Below, in pieces: positions 28,628 to 37,515 of a DNA stretch of 64,000 nt. Positions within the stretch are counted from its first letter, which is position 1; each line of letters starts with the position of its first letter. Source of the stretch: Ramlibacter sp. (lineage in GTDB: Bacteria > Pseudomonadota > Gammaproteobacteria > Burkholderiales > Burkholderiaceae_C). The DNA is taken from contig JACDFR010000004.1 in NCBI GenBank assembly GCA_013815685.1, forward strand, positions 56,001-120,000, given 5' to 3'. Made by a program: the position numbers and the translations under genes. The notes under the pieces are model-generated. The model was not told where the DNA came from. It worked only from the letters and a program-made list of their open reading frames with translations, and did no database searches.

Positions 28628-29365
28628 ATGCCTTTTCTCCGATCGGTGGTTCATGCGCTCTGGATGCTGGTGACCGTGGTGCCCTGGGGCATCTACATGG
28701 TCACGGCTTCGCTTTGGTCCAATGGCACCCAGATGTGGTGGATGGCGAAACGCTGGCTGAGCTGGGCCATGGGCGATATCGGACGTGCGATCCTGGGGAT
28801 CGAGGTGCGTGTCACGGGCTACGATCACCTGCCGACCGGGGAGACGAGCCCGGCGATCCTCCTGGTCAAACACCAGTCCACTCTGGAGACGTTCCTGATC
28901 CCCACGCTCATGCCCCATCCCCTGGCGTTCGTTTTCAAGCGGGAGCTGATATTCGTGCCATTTTTCGGATGGGCCATGGGACGCATGGACATGATCCACA
29001 TCGACCGGCGGCTGCGCGCGAAAGCCTTCAACAAGGTCGTGGCACAAGGCAAGCGATTGCTGGCCAAGGGTATCTGGGTGATCATGTTCCCCGAGGGCAC
29101 GCGCATTCCGCGGGGGCAGAAGGGCACCTACAAGAATGGCGGCACGCGGCTGGCCATCGAAACCGGCGCACCGGTCATACCGATCGCCGTCACGTCCGGG
29201 AAGGTCTGGCCCCGCAAATCCTTCATAAAGCGGCCGGGGATCGTCGACGTGTCCATCGGCAAACCGATCCCGAGCCATGGCCGCGAGCCCGACGAATTGA
29301 TGCGTGAAGTCGAGGCCTGGATCGAAGCCGAGATGCGCCGGCTGGACCCCGACGCTTACAAATAA
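28628..29365 (+). CDS. plsC: 1-acyl-sn-glycerol-3-phosphate acyltransferase
   Basis: A 245-residue inner-membrane acyltransferase making phosphatidic acid. It has an N-terminal membrane segment, the H(x4)-acid block VKHQSTLETF (Glu instead of the usual Asp), the glycerol-phosphate block FPEGTR and the downstream VIPIAV block. ATG 28628 begins MPFLRS. It is followed by the YgjP-type metallopeptidase gene as in related genomes, where gmhB normally lies directly upstream. Confidence 0.92.
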   Translation: MPFLRSVVHALWMLVTVVPWGIYMVTASLWSNGTQMWWMAKRWLSWAMGDIGRAILGIEVRVTGYDHLPTGETSPAILLVKHQSTLETFLIPTLMPHPLAFVFKRELIFVPFFGWAMGRMDMIHIDRRLRAKAFNKVVAQGKRLLAKGIWVIMFPEGTRIPRGQKGTYKNGGTRLAIETGAPVIPIAVTSGKVWPRKSFIKRPGIVDVSIGKPIPSHGREPDELMREVEAWIEAEMRRLDPDAYK

Positions 29366-29426
29366 GCGCCGCGACGCCCCGATTGCGCCACTGCGCGGCG
29401 TGGCGCAGCCGCTAAACTCACGCCCC

Positions 29427-30365
29427 ATGCATCGGCTGCTGCAGCTCACTCTCGATTTCTTCGATTCCACGCCCGCCGCTTCCGGCACGCCCGAGGAGCC
29501 CCGGGGACCCGCCGTCCGCAAGCCCAGGGTGACGGGCGCGGCCCGGCCGCCCGCCATTTCGCAGCGCACCGAGCTGCTCGATCAGGTACTGATCCCCGCC
29601 GCCTTCCGCCACCCCCGCGCCAATCGGGAAGCGGTCCTGGGCGATTCGGTCGTCGCGTTCGAATTCCGGCGGGCCAAGCGCCGCAACATCGGCTTCATGG
29701 TCGGCCCCGAGGGACTGACGGTGAGTGCGCCCAAATGGGTGCCGTTCTACGAAGTCGACGCCGCCGTCAGGATCAAATCGCCATGGATCCTCAAGAAGCT
29801 TGGTGACGCGCATGAGCGCCAGCGCCGCATCGAGTCGGCACGCATCGAGTGGCGGGACGGCGCCACCTTTCCCTTTCTCGGCGAGCAGGTGATCGTGGTG
29901 CTGGACCCGCGCCACGCCTTCGAGGCGGTGGGCGCGGTGCTGAACACCGCCGGCGAAGCCCTGCCCGGCATGCCGCGCCACACCTTGCACGTGGGGCTGC
30001 CGAACAAGGCCGATTCGTCGCAGATCCGCGACAGCGTGCAGGCCTGGCTGATGCGGCAGGCCAAGCGGTTGTTCGCCGAGCGGCTCGATCACTACGCGCC
30101 GCAGCTTGGCGTGCAATGGCGCAAGCTCGTCCTCAGCAATGCCGGCACCCGCTGGGGTACCGCCCATTCGGACGGCCTGATCCGCCTGAACTGGCGCTTG
30201 ATCCACTTCGGCCTGCCCGTCATCGACTATGTCGTGGCTCACGAACTGAGCCATCTGCGGGTGATGGACCACAGCCCGCGCTTCTGGGATACCGTGCGCA
30301 CCGTGGTTCCGGATTACGCGCAGCTGCGCGGGCAGCTCAAGGAGCAGGCACTGCCGCCCTGGTAG
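29427..30365 (+). CDS. YgjP/SprT-like zinc metallopeptidase (DUF45, M48-type)
   Basis: A 312-residue protein with the zinc-binding motif VVAHELSHLRVMDHS near the C-terminus and the family block SNAGTRWGTAHSDG before it. The N-terminal about 55 residues are Pro/Arg-rich and poorly conserved-looking. Relatives are annotated as M48-family or YgjP-like metal-dependent hydrolases; the physiological substrate is unknown. ATG 29427 is chosen because earlier in-frame codons overlap plsC. Confidence 0.85.
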   Translation: MHRLLQLTLDFFDSTPAASGTPEEPRGPAVRKPRVTGAARPPAISQRTELLDQVLIPAAFRHPRANREAVLGDSVVAFEFRRAKRRNIGFMVGPEGLTVSAPKWVPFYEVDAAVRIKSPWILKKLGDAHERQRRIESARIEWRDGATFPFLGEQVIVVLDPRHAFEAVGAVLNTAGEALPGMPRHTLHVGLPNKADSSQIRDSVQAWLMRQAKRLFAERLDHYAPQLGVQWRKLVLSNAGTRWGTAHSDGLIRLNWRLIHFGLPVIDYVVAHELSHLRVMDHSPRFWDTVRTVVPDYAQLRGQLKEQALPPW

Positions 30366-30432
30366 GCACATCCGCGGTCGCACCGTACGCGTACACTGAC
30401 TCATTGCCACAGCGACAAGGGGGTTGAGGCCT

Positions 30433-33400
30433 ATGCAGCGCAGCTTGAGTCTGCAGGGGCGCCTCGGCTTGCTGGTTGTGGCGGCAATCCTTCCCCTGGC
30501 CGCCGTTTCGGTGTGGTTCGCCATCGGCACCACGGAGGATGCAACCGGCGATGCCCATTCGCAGCTGAAGTTCTCGGCGTCGCTGGTGGCCGCCCACCAG
30601 GATCGCACGGTGGAAGCGGTCCAGCAGCTCCTGGCCGCGATTGCGACGATGCCGGGTTTGCGCGGCACCGACGTGCCGCGCTGCGCCGCCTATTTCGAAG
30701 GCCTGCGCGCGCTTTATCCGGTGTATTCGAACATCGGCATCCTGGACCTGGAAGGCCGTTCCGTATGCCATGCCAACCATCGCAGCGGCAGCTTTGCCGC
30801 GGGCGATCGCGCCTACGTTCAGCGCGCGCTGTCCGAGCGGCGGCTGGTGATGGGCGAGGCTCTGACGGGGCGCTCGTCGGGCCGGTGGGCCATCCCTTTC
30901 GCCCAGCCCATTGTCGAAGGTGATGCTGTGGTGGCCGTGGCTTTCGCGTCACTGGACCTCGGGCGCGCAGCCGAGGCCCTGGCCGGGATCGATCTGCCGC
31001 AGGGCGCCAGCGTCCTGGTGACGGACCGGCGCGGCCGGGTGCTGATGGAGCATCCGCGCAGCGCTGCACAGCCCCTCCAGTCGGCGGCACCGGCGCCGGC
31101 GTTGAGCGGCGTGGGCGAGTTTCGCGATGGCGCCGGGGTCCTGCGGATTTTCGGTTCGGCCGCCAGCCGCCAGGTTGGGGGCGAGGGGTTCGTCGCCGTC
31201 GTGGCGATGGACCGGGCCCATATCACCCGGCTGTCCTCGGCCAAGCTACGCAATGAATTGCTGATGCTCGCCATCACGCTGCTGTCCGGCGTCGCGGCGG
31301 CCTGGTGGATCGGCGGGCGCGCGATCGTCAAACCGGCCAGGAATGTCCTGGGCGCCGTACGGCGCCTGGAGCAGGGCCGCCTGGATGCGCGCGTGCCGCT
31401 GCAGGCCGGAGCGGACCGCGGTGAATTTTCGCGAATCGGCGCGGCCTTCAATCTGATGGCCGAGTCCCTGCAGTTGCGCCGGATCGACCTGGAGGCGGAA
31501 TTGGGCCGCAGCCGCGCCGCCTACGCCGCGCTCGACCTCGTGCTCAACAGCATGCAGGAGGCCCTGGTCGCCGTCACGGCCGGCGGCCAGTTCCTGATGT
31601 TCAACGATGCGGCCGCGCGCCTGCTTCCGTTGAACGATCCGACACTCATGCCGCAGCAGTGGGCGAGGCATTTCGGCTTCTTCGAGGCGGACGGCATCAC
31701 GCCGTGCCGCAGCGAGGACCTGCCGCTGGTGCGTTCCGCCTTTGGCGAAAGCGGGCGCGGGCAATTGGTCGTGCGCAACGCGCTCGTGCCGCAGGGCCGC
31801 CTGTTGCAATGCAGCTGGCAGCCGATCCGCGGCGAAGATGGCCTGAGCGGCGGACTGATCGTATTCACCGACGTGACCGAACTTCAGCGCTTGCAGGCCG
31901 AGCAATCCGCTCAATTCGAACAATTGCGGGAGACGCAGCGCAAGCTGGTCGAAGCCCAGCGTATCGGGCGCGTGGGCAATTGGGAGCTTGACTTGCGCAG
32001 CGGCCGGCTGTGGTGGTCGGACCAGGTGTATGAGCTGTTCGGCGTCACCCGCGAGCAATTCGTGCCCACCGTCAATGGCTTCGAACAATGGGTGCATGCG
32101 CAGGACCGGCCCCTGCTCAAGCCGGCGCGCGACTCCGCCCTTCGCGACGGCAAGGTCACTCACCTGGAGTATCGGGTGGTGAAACCGGACGGCGACACGG
32201 CCTGGATGCAGGAAATCGCGGAAGCGCGCCGCAACGACCAGGGGGAGCCGGTCTGGTTCGGCGGCGTGGTGCAGGACATCACCAGCCGCAAGAAAGATGA
32301 ACGAGCCCTCCTGGAAAGCGAGCGTGAGCTGCACGACTACACCTTGATGCTGCAGCGCGCGGCGGAGGCTGCACAGGCGATCACCTCGCATCCGGCTCTC
32401 GAAGAAACCCTGCAAGAGGTCGCGGATCAGGCGCGCAAGGTGATGGGCACGCGCCTTGCGGCCGTCAGCCTGCGAGATCAAAGGGGAGCAGGTGCGACCA
32501 TGCACCGCTTCAGCGGCGAGCAGGACGTCGCAGCGCGCGGGAGGGAGTTGGCGGTGGGGCTGCTGAACCGGGGCGGGCAGGAAATCGGCCTGCTCACGTT
32601 GACGGGCAAGCTGGCGGGCGAATTCACCCAGCGCGACGAGTACGTGGTGCTGGAATTGGCCCAGCTGGCTTCCATCGCCATCGACAACGCCGGGCTGTTC
32701 ACCGAGATCCGCGAGCTCAACGCCGGCCTGGAGGCGCGCATCGCCGAGCGAACCGCCGAGCTCACCCGCCAGGAACTGCTGTACCGTACCTTGGCGGAGC
32801 AGGCGCCCGAGGTGGTGTGGAACACCGATGCCGATGGCCGGGCCACCTTTCTCAATCGCGCCTGGTATGAGCTCGTGGGCGGGGAACCTGGGGAATGGCT
32901 CGGCGAAGGCTGGATTGCGCGGGTGCATCCGGACGACCTGGCCGAGGTGCGGCGAAACTGGTCGAATTCGCGCTACAGCCTGGCCGACTACAGCGGCACC
33001 CGCCGCATCCAGGCCAAGGACGGCCGTTATCACACGATGTCCTACAAGGGGTCGCCGGTGCTGGACAGCGAAGGAAAGGTGGCGTTCTGGGTCGGTATCG
33101 ATGCCGACATCACGGAGTTCAAGGCCATCGAGCAGGCACTGCGCAGTTCGAATCAGGAACTCGAGGCGTTCTCGTACTCCGTCTCGCACGACCTGCGCGC
33201 CCCGTTGGGGGCGATCGGCGGCTTCAGCCGCGCCCTCGAACTCAAGCTCGAGGGCCACACCGATGAGCGGGCACGCCATTACGTGGCGCGCATCCAGGCC
33301 GGTGTCGAGAAGATGGAGCAGCTGATCGAATCGCTGTTGGCCCTGGCGAAGGTGGTGCGCGCGCCGCTGAGTTACGGGCCCGTCGACCTGGGCGCCATGG

Positions 33401-33852
33401 CGCGCGAAACCCTCGAGGGCTTGCAGATCCAGGACTCCGGGCGAAAGGTCCTCGTCCGGATCGCGGATTCCCTGGTCGCCCTGGGCGATGCCCGCCTGTT
33501 GCGCATCGTGCTGGAGAACCTCCTGGGCAATGCCTGGAAGTTCACATCCAAAACCGATGCAGCCGTGATCGAGGTGGGCAAGCTGGCCGACAGCCAGGTC
33601 TTCTTCATCCGCGACAACGGCGTGGGCTTCGATATGGCCTATGCGACCAAGTTGTTCGGCGCCTTTCAGCGCCTGCACACGGAAGCCGAATTCCCGGGCA
33701 CGGGCATCGGCCTAGCCACCGTGCGGCGCATCGTGGCGCGCCACCAGGGCCGGGTCTGGGCGCAGTCGCAGCCCGGCCAGGGCACCACATTCTTCTTTGT
33801 GCTGTCCGAATCCGCGCCGCCCGCCTGGCTGGCGGGCGACAACGCGGGGTAG
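30433..33852 (+). CDS. Membrane sensor histidine kinase (double-Cache, HAMP, PAS, GAF-like, HisKA, HATPase)
   Basis: A 1139-residue sensor. Order: membrane helix about 8-28, extracytoplasmic double-Cache-like region to about 255, second helix 276-295, HAMP, a PAS region near 360-470, a PAS with PAC near 500-620 (MQEIAEARRNDQGEPVWFGG), a GAF-like segment to about 770, a third PAS, then HisKA with phospho-acceptor His919 in SVSHDLRAPLG and HATPase motifs ENLLGNAWKF, DNGVGFD and GTGIGLATV. No receiver domain and no response regulator gene adjoin it, so the partner is unlinked. The ATG at 30433 is favoured over a TTG at 30424. Confidence 0.9.
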   Translation: MQRSLSLQGRLGLLVVAAILPLAAVSVWFAIGTTEDATGDAHSQLKFSASLVAAHQDRTVEAVQQLLAAIATMPGLRGTDVPRCAAYFEGLRALYPVYSNIGILDLEGRSVCHANHRSGSFAAGDRAYVQRALSERRLVMGEALTGRSSGRWAIPFAQPIVEGDAVVAVAFASLDLGRAAEALAGIDLPQGASVLVTDRRGRVLMEHPRSAAQPLQSAAPAPALSGVGEFRDGAGVLRIFGSAASRQVGGEGFVAVVAMDRAHITRLSSAKLRNELLMLAITLLSGVAAAWWIGGRAIVKPARNVLGAVRRLEQGRLDARVPLQAGADRGEFSRIGAAFNLMAESLQLRRIDLEAELGRSRAAYAALDLVLNSMQEALVAVTAGGQFLMFNDAAARLLPLNDPTLMPQQWARHFGFFEADGITPCRSEDLPLVRSAFGESGRGQLVVRNALVPQGRLLQCSWQPIRGEDGLSGGLIVFTDVTELQRLQAEQSAQFEQLRETQRKLVEAQRIGRVGNWELDLRSGRLWWSDQVYELFGVTREQFVPTVNGFEQWVHAQDRPLLKPARDSALRDGKVTHLEYRVVKPDGDTAWMQEIAEARRNDQGEPVWFGGVVQDITSRKKDERALLESERELHDYTLMLQRAAEAAQAITSHPALEETLQEVADQARKVMGTRLAAVSLRDQRGAGATMHRFSGEQDVAARGRELAVGLLNRGGQEIGLLTLTGKLAGEFTQRDEYVVLELAQLASIAIDNAGLFTEIRELNAGLEARIAERTAELTRQELLYRTLAEQAPEVVWNTDADGRATFLNRAWYELVGGEPGEWLGEGWIARVHPDDLAEVRRNWSNSRYSLADYSGTRRIQAKDGRYHTMSYKGSPVLDSEGKVAFWVGIDADITEFKAIEQALRSSNQELEAFSYSVSHDLRAPLGAIGGFSRALELKLEGHTDERARHYVARIQAGVEKMEQLIESLLALAKVVRAPLSYGPVDLGAMARETLEGLQIQDSGRKVLVRIADSLVALGDARLLRIVLENLLGNAWKFTSKTDAAVIEVGKLADSQVFFIRDNGVGFDMAYATKLFGAFQRLHTEAEFPGTGIGLATVRRIVARHQGRVWAQSQPGQGTTFFFVLSESAPPAWLAGDNAG

Positions 33853-33867
33853 TCACGTAGAGTGCGC

Positions 33868-34923
33868 CTAAGCGGGCGCGAACCGGTAGATCCCGTCGTC
33901 GCCCAGGCGCCGCCGCAGCCGGCCGCCAAACCACAAGGCATGCAGGTGCGCAATCGATTCGCCCATGGCGAAAGTTGTCTGGTGCAGGTCGAGCTTGCGC
34001 TTGAACATCACCGGCAGGATGTCTGCCGCCGACTGCGGCGATTGGGCGCACGCCCGCACCACTTCGGCCAGGCGGTCGCGGTGATGCTCGTGCAGCTGGC
34101 GGATGCGTTCGTGCAGGCCCCGGAACGGCTTGCCGTGAGAGGGCAGGGTGAGGGTGTCCTGCGCCAGCGGTGCGAACTTGTCGATCGAGTCGAGGAAGGC
34201 CTTGAGCGGATTGGATTCCGGTTCGACGTCGTAGACACTCACGTTGGTGGAAATCCGCGGCAGCATCATGTCGCCGCTGATCAGCACCTTCAGCGCCTCG
34301 CAATGGAGGGAGATGTGCTCGGGCGCATGGCCGTAGCCGCTGATGCAGCGCCAGCCCTGCCCGCCGATGCGGATGATGTCGCCGTCCTGCATGCGCCGGA
34401 AGGTTCGAGGCACATCCGGGACCATGCCGGGGTAGTAGTTGGTGCGGGCGCGAATCTTCTCGACAGAATCGGGGTCCGTGAGCCCGTGCGACGCAAAGAA
34501 GTCCGCTGCGTGTTCCCCGCCGAAGCCGGTCGTGCTTTGCGATGCCAGGCGCGAGGCATTGAAATCCGTCGCGCTGATCCACAGCGGGGCGTTCCAGCGT
34601 TCGCAGAGCCAGTAGGCCAGCCCGATGTGGTCGGGGTGCATGTGGGTCACGATCACGCGCAGAATGGGCAGATCCTCCAGCTGGGTTTCGAACACCTGCT
34701 GCCATTGCGCCTTGGCTTCGTCGCGGCTGATGCAGCAGTCGACCACGGTCCATCCGGGCCGCCCGTCGATCTCGTCGCGCAGCAGCCACAGGTTGATGTG
34801 GTCCAGGGCGAACGGCAGCGCCATGCGGATCCACCTCACACCCGGCGCGACCTCCAGCGTTTGCCCCTGCCCGGGCATCGTGTCACCAAGGGGATAGTCC
34901 AGCAGCTGTTCGAGAGCGTTCAT
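33868..34923 (-). CDS. Metallo-beta-lactamase fold hydrolase divergent from liuR
   Basis: A 351-residue MBL-fold protein with VTHMHPDHIG as zinc motif, then YGHAPEHIS and SGDMMLPR. The C-terminal about 90 residues form a helical extension seen in larger MBL hydrolases acting on thioesters or lactones. It is divergent from the MerR-type gene with a LiuR-like palindrome between them, which suggests co-regulation with leucine/isovalerate catabolism, possibly as an acyl-CoA thioesterase. That role is inference. Confidence 0.8.
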   Translation of the reverse strand: MNALEQLLDYPLGDTMPGQGQTLEVAPGVRWIRMALPFALDHINLWLLRDEIDGRPGWTVVDCCISRDEAKAQWQQVFETQLEDLPILRVIVTHMHPDHIGLAYWLCERWNAPLWISATDFNASRLASQSTTGFGGEHAADFFASHGLTDPDSVEKIRARTNYYPGMVPDVPRTFRRMQDGDIIRIGGQGWRCISGYGHAPEHISLHCEALKVLISGDMMLPRISTNVSVYDVEPESNPLKAFLDSIDKFAPLAQDTLTLPSHGKPFRGLHERIRQLHEHHRDRLAEVVRACAQSPQSAADILPVMFKRKLDLHQTTFAMGESIAHLHALWFGGRLRRRLGDDGIYRFAPA

Positions 34924-34948
34924 CGGGGTCCAGTGGGATTTAACGAAT

Positions 34949-34968
34949 TGACGTTGACGTAAACGTCA
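34949..34968. promoter_or_regulatory. LiuR-type operator between the MBL hydrolase and liuR
   Basis: The sequence tgacgttgacgtaaacgtca is an imperfect 20-bp palindrome with the same core (acgtaaacgt) as the perfect site upstream of liuA. It sits 26 bp before the MBL gene start and 72 bp before the MerR-type gene start, so it can control both directions. Confidence 0.75.
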
Positions 34969-35039
34969 TATGTAATCCCCATTGTAGGGAGGGGGCACCG
35001 AACCCGGTGTCGCGCTCCGTACATGCGAACTTACCTGTT

Positions 35040-35447
35040 ATGTCCACCACGACCTACACCATCAGCGACCTGGCGAAAGAGTTCGACCTCACCACCCGGG
35101 CCATGCGTTTTTACGAGGACATGGGCCTGCTTCAGCCGGAGCGCTCCGGGCCCGGCGGGCGCAACCGCGTGTATACCGCCCGCGACCGCACGCGCCTGAA
35201 GCTCACGCTGCGCGCCAAACGCCTCGGGCTGTCTCTGACGGAGGCGCGGGAAATCATCGACATGTACGACAGCCCACGCGACACCGGGCCGCAGCTCAGG
35301 AAATTTCTGGCGGTGCTGGCGCAGCACCGCCGGCAACTGGAGGAGCAAATGGCCGACCTGCAGGCCAACCTGGACGAAGTCAAGGTCCACGAACGCGAGG
35401 CCCGCGCCCTGCTCGCCAAGTCCGAGAAACCCCGGCAGGCGGCCTGA
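35040..35447 (+). CDS. liuR: MerR-family regulator LiuR of leucine/isovalerate catabolism
   Basis: A 135-residue MerR-type regulator: HTH in YTISDLAKEFDLTTRAMRFY, wing, and a coiled-coil C-terminal half (about residues 85-120). No metal-binding cysteines, as expected for LiuR. It directly precedes isovaleryl-CoA dehydrogenase and is flanked by two matching palindromes. ATG 35040 fits the family N-terminus; an upstream start at 35007 is less likely. Confidence 0.85.
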   Translation: MSTTTYTISDLAKEFDLTTRAMRFYEDMGLLQPERSGPGGRNRVYTARDRTRLKLTLRAKRLGLSLTEAREIIDMYDSPRDTGPQLRKFLAVLAQHRRQLEEQMADLQANLDEVKVHEREARALLAKSEKPRQAA

Positions 35448-35457
35448 CGCGGCATAA

Positions 35458-35479
35458 TTTACGTTTACGTAAACGTCAA
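35458..35479. promoter_or_regulatory. LiuR-type operator upstream of liuA
   Basis: Contains the perfect 16-bp palindrome acgtttacgtaaacgt (35461-35476). It lies 75 bp before the liuA start and immediately after the liuR gene, and shares its core with the site at 34949. Regulation of liuA by LiuR through this site is well supported by the known liu regulon layout. Confidence 0.82.
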
Positions 35480-35550
35480 TTTAGCGCACCGGCTGGCGAT
35501 GTCCGGCCGAGGCTGCCCGCAGCATTGATTCGAAGCAAAAGGAGATCACG

Positions 35551-36729
35551 ATGAGCCTTCCGGGCCTGAACTTTCAACTGGGCGAAGACATCGATGCGTT
35601 GCGCGATGCGGTGCGCGACTTCGCGCAGGCCGAGATCGCGCCGCGCGCCGCGGCGATCGATCGCAGCGACCAGTTCCCGATGGACCTCTGGCGCAAGATG
35701 GGCGAGCTCGGCGTGCTGGGCATCACGGTGCCCGAGGAATACGGCGGTGCCGGCATGGGCTACCTGGCGCACATGATCGCGATGGAGGAAATCTCGCGCG
35801 CTTCGGCCTCGGTCGGCCTTTCGTATGGCGCTCACAGCAATCTGTGCGTGAACCAGATCAAGCGCAACGGCAGCGAGGAACAGCGTCACAAGTACCTGCC
35901 CAAGCTGATTTCCGGCGAGCACGTGGGCGCGCTGGCCATGAGCGAGCCGGGCGCGGGCAGCGACGTGATCAGCATGAAGCTCAAGGCGCAGGACAAAGGC
36001 GGCTACTACCTGCTCAACGGCAGCAAGTTCTGGATCACCAATGGCCCCGACGCCGACACGCTGGTGGTCTACGGCAAGACCGAGCCGGAGCTCGGCGCGC
36101 GCGGCGTCACGGCGTTCCTGATCGAAAAAGGGATGAAGGGCTTCTCTATCGCCCAGAAACTCGACAAGCTGGGCATGCGCGGCTCCCACACCGGTGAGCT
36201 GGTGTTCCAGGACGTCGAGGTCCCGGCGGCCAATGTCCTGGGCAACCTCAACGGCGGCGCCAAGGTGCTGATGTCGGGGCTCGACTACGAGCGCGCCGTG
36301 TTGACCGGAGGGCCGCTGGGCATCATGCAGTCGGTGATGGACAACGTCGTTCCTTATATTCACGACCGCAAGCAGTTCGGCCAGAGCATCGGAGAATTCC
36401 AGCTGATCCAGGGCAAGGTGGCCGACATGTACACGGTGCTGCAGGCCGGGCGGTCCTTCGCCTATACCGTGGCCAAGAACCTCGACCTGCTGGGCAGCGA
36501 ACACGTGCGCCAGGTCCGCAAGGACTGCGCGTCGGTGATCCTGTGGTGCGCCGAAAAAGCCACCTGGATGGCGGGCGAGGGGGTCCAGATCTATGGCGGC
36601 AACGGTTACATCAACGAATACCCCCTGGGGCGGCTCTGGCGCGATGCAAAGCTCTATGAGATCGGGGCGGGCACCAGCGAAATCCGCCGCATGCTCATCG
36701 GCAGGGAACTGTTCGCCGAAACCATGTAG
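35551..36729 (+). CDS. liuA: Isovaleryl-CoA dehydrogenase
   Basis: A 392-residue FAD-dependent acyl-CoA dehydrogenase converting isovaleryl-CoA to 3-methylcrotonyl-CoA in leucine breakdown. The catalytic Glu is at about residue 247 in [12 protein letters not shown], the position special to isovaleryl-CoA dehydrogenases; FAD-binding blocks [10 protein letters not shown] and [11 protein letters not shown] are present. An AAAGGAG site precedes the ATG. First enzyme of the LiuR-controlled locus; the methylcrotonyl-CoA carboxylase genes lie 23 kb away in this window. Confidence 0.95.
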   Translation: MSLPGLNFQLGEDIDALRDAVRDFAQAEIAPRAAAIDRSDQFPMDLWRKMGELGVLGITVPEEYGGAGMGYLAHMIAMEEISRASASVGLSYGAHSNLCVNQIKRNGSEEQRHKYLPKLISGEHVGALAMSEPGAGSDVISMKLKAQDKGGYYLLNGSKFWITNGPDADTLVVYGKTEPELGARGVTAFLIEKGMKGFSIAQKLDKLGMRGSHTGELVFQDVEVPAANVLGNLNGGAKVLMSGLDYERAVLTGGPLGIMQSVMDNVVPYIHDRKQFGQSIGEFQLIQGKVADMYTVLQAGRSFAYTVAKNLDLLGSEHVRQVRKDCASVILWCAEKATWMAGEGVQIYGGNGYINEYPLGRLWRDAKLYEIGAGTSEIRRMLIGRELFAETM

Positions 36730-36779
36730 GTAATAGCACGTGCCGGGAATCGACCCCCGGCACGGCCAAAATAGCGCTT

Positions 36780-37436
36780 ATGACCTCATCCATCCAGGAC
36801 CTCTTTACGCACAACCGGGCGTGGGCCGCCCAGATGGAGCGCGAGCGCCCGGGCTTCTTCACGGGCCTGACCAGGCAGCAGTCGCCCAAGTACATGTGGA
36901 TCGGCTGCTCGGACAGCCGCGTCCCGGCCAATCAGATCACGGGCCTGGAGCCGGGCGAGGTGTTCGTCCACCGCAACGTCGCCAACATCGTCGTGCACTC
37001 CGACCTCAATGCGCTGTCGGCGATCCAGTTCGCGGTGGAAATGCTCAAGGTCGAACACGTCATGGTGGTGGGCCACTACGGCTGCAGCGGAGTGCAGGCT
37101 GCGCTCGATGGGGCGCGCATCGGGCTGGCCGACAACTGGATCCGCCACATCCAGGACGTGCGCGACCGTCACCGCAGCCTGCTCGAGCAGCTGCCCGCTG
37201 CGGAGCGCGCGAACGCGTTGTGCGAGCTCAACGTGGTCGAGCAGGTGGTCAACGTCTGCGTCAGCACGGTGATGTGCGACGCCTGGGCGAAAGGGCAGAA
37301 CATCAAGGTCCATGGTTGGGCCTTCGGGGTGCACGACGGCCTGCTCGGGGACCTGGGCATGACGGTGGACAGCGCCGGCGCGATCGAGCCGCTCTATCGC
37401 GCCGCGGTGGAGCGCGTGCTGGCGGCGCGAAAGTGA
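36780..37436 (+). CDS. can: Beta-class carbonic anhydrase
   Basis: A 218-residue zinc enzyme interconverting CO2 and bicarbonate. The zinc ligands and dyad are visible in CSDSRVP (Cys, Asp, Arg) and GHYGCSG (His, Cys). Length fits the Can subfamily. It lies 50 bp after liuA; bicarbonate supply for the biotin carboxylase of leucine catabolism is a sensible link, though not proven. Confidence 0.94.
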   Translation: MTSSIQDLFTHNRAWAAQMERERPGFFTGLTRQQSPKYMWIGCSDSRVPANQITGLEPGEVFVHRNVANIVVHSDLNALSAIQFAVEMLKVEHVMVVGHYGCSGVQAALDGARIGLADNWIRHIQDVRDRHRSLLEQLPAAERANALCELNVVEQVVNVCVSTVMCDAWAKGQNIKVHGWAFGVHDGLLGDLGMTVDSAGAIEPLYRAAVERVLAARK

Positions 37437-37439
37437 ATA

Positions 37440-37511
37440 GCCCCCACGCTCTCTGCGTTCGCTGCCCCCCGAGTGGGACCTCGGCACCCTACGGGCGGCC
37501 GGGCGGGCGCT
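37440..37511. repeat. GC-rich intergenic repeat
   Basis: The gap between can and aceK consists of a GC-rich element beginning gcccccacgctctctgcg and containing ctgccccccgag. The same pattern recurs at 60271-60342. Such elements occur in many copies in Comamonadaceae genomes; some can fold into hairpins and may act as transcript ends. Confidence 0.7.
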
Positions 37512-37515
37512 AAAC

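Noticed and set aside
31246..33678. Open frame of 810 codons opposite the large sensor kinase
   Set aside because: Antisense shadow of a kinase with all catalytic boxes intact on the plus strand.
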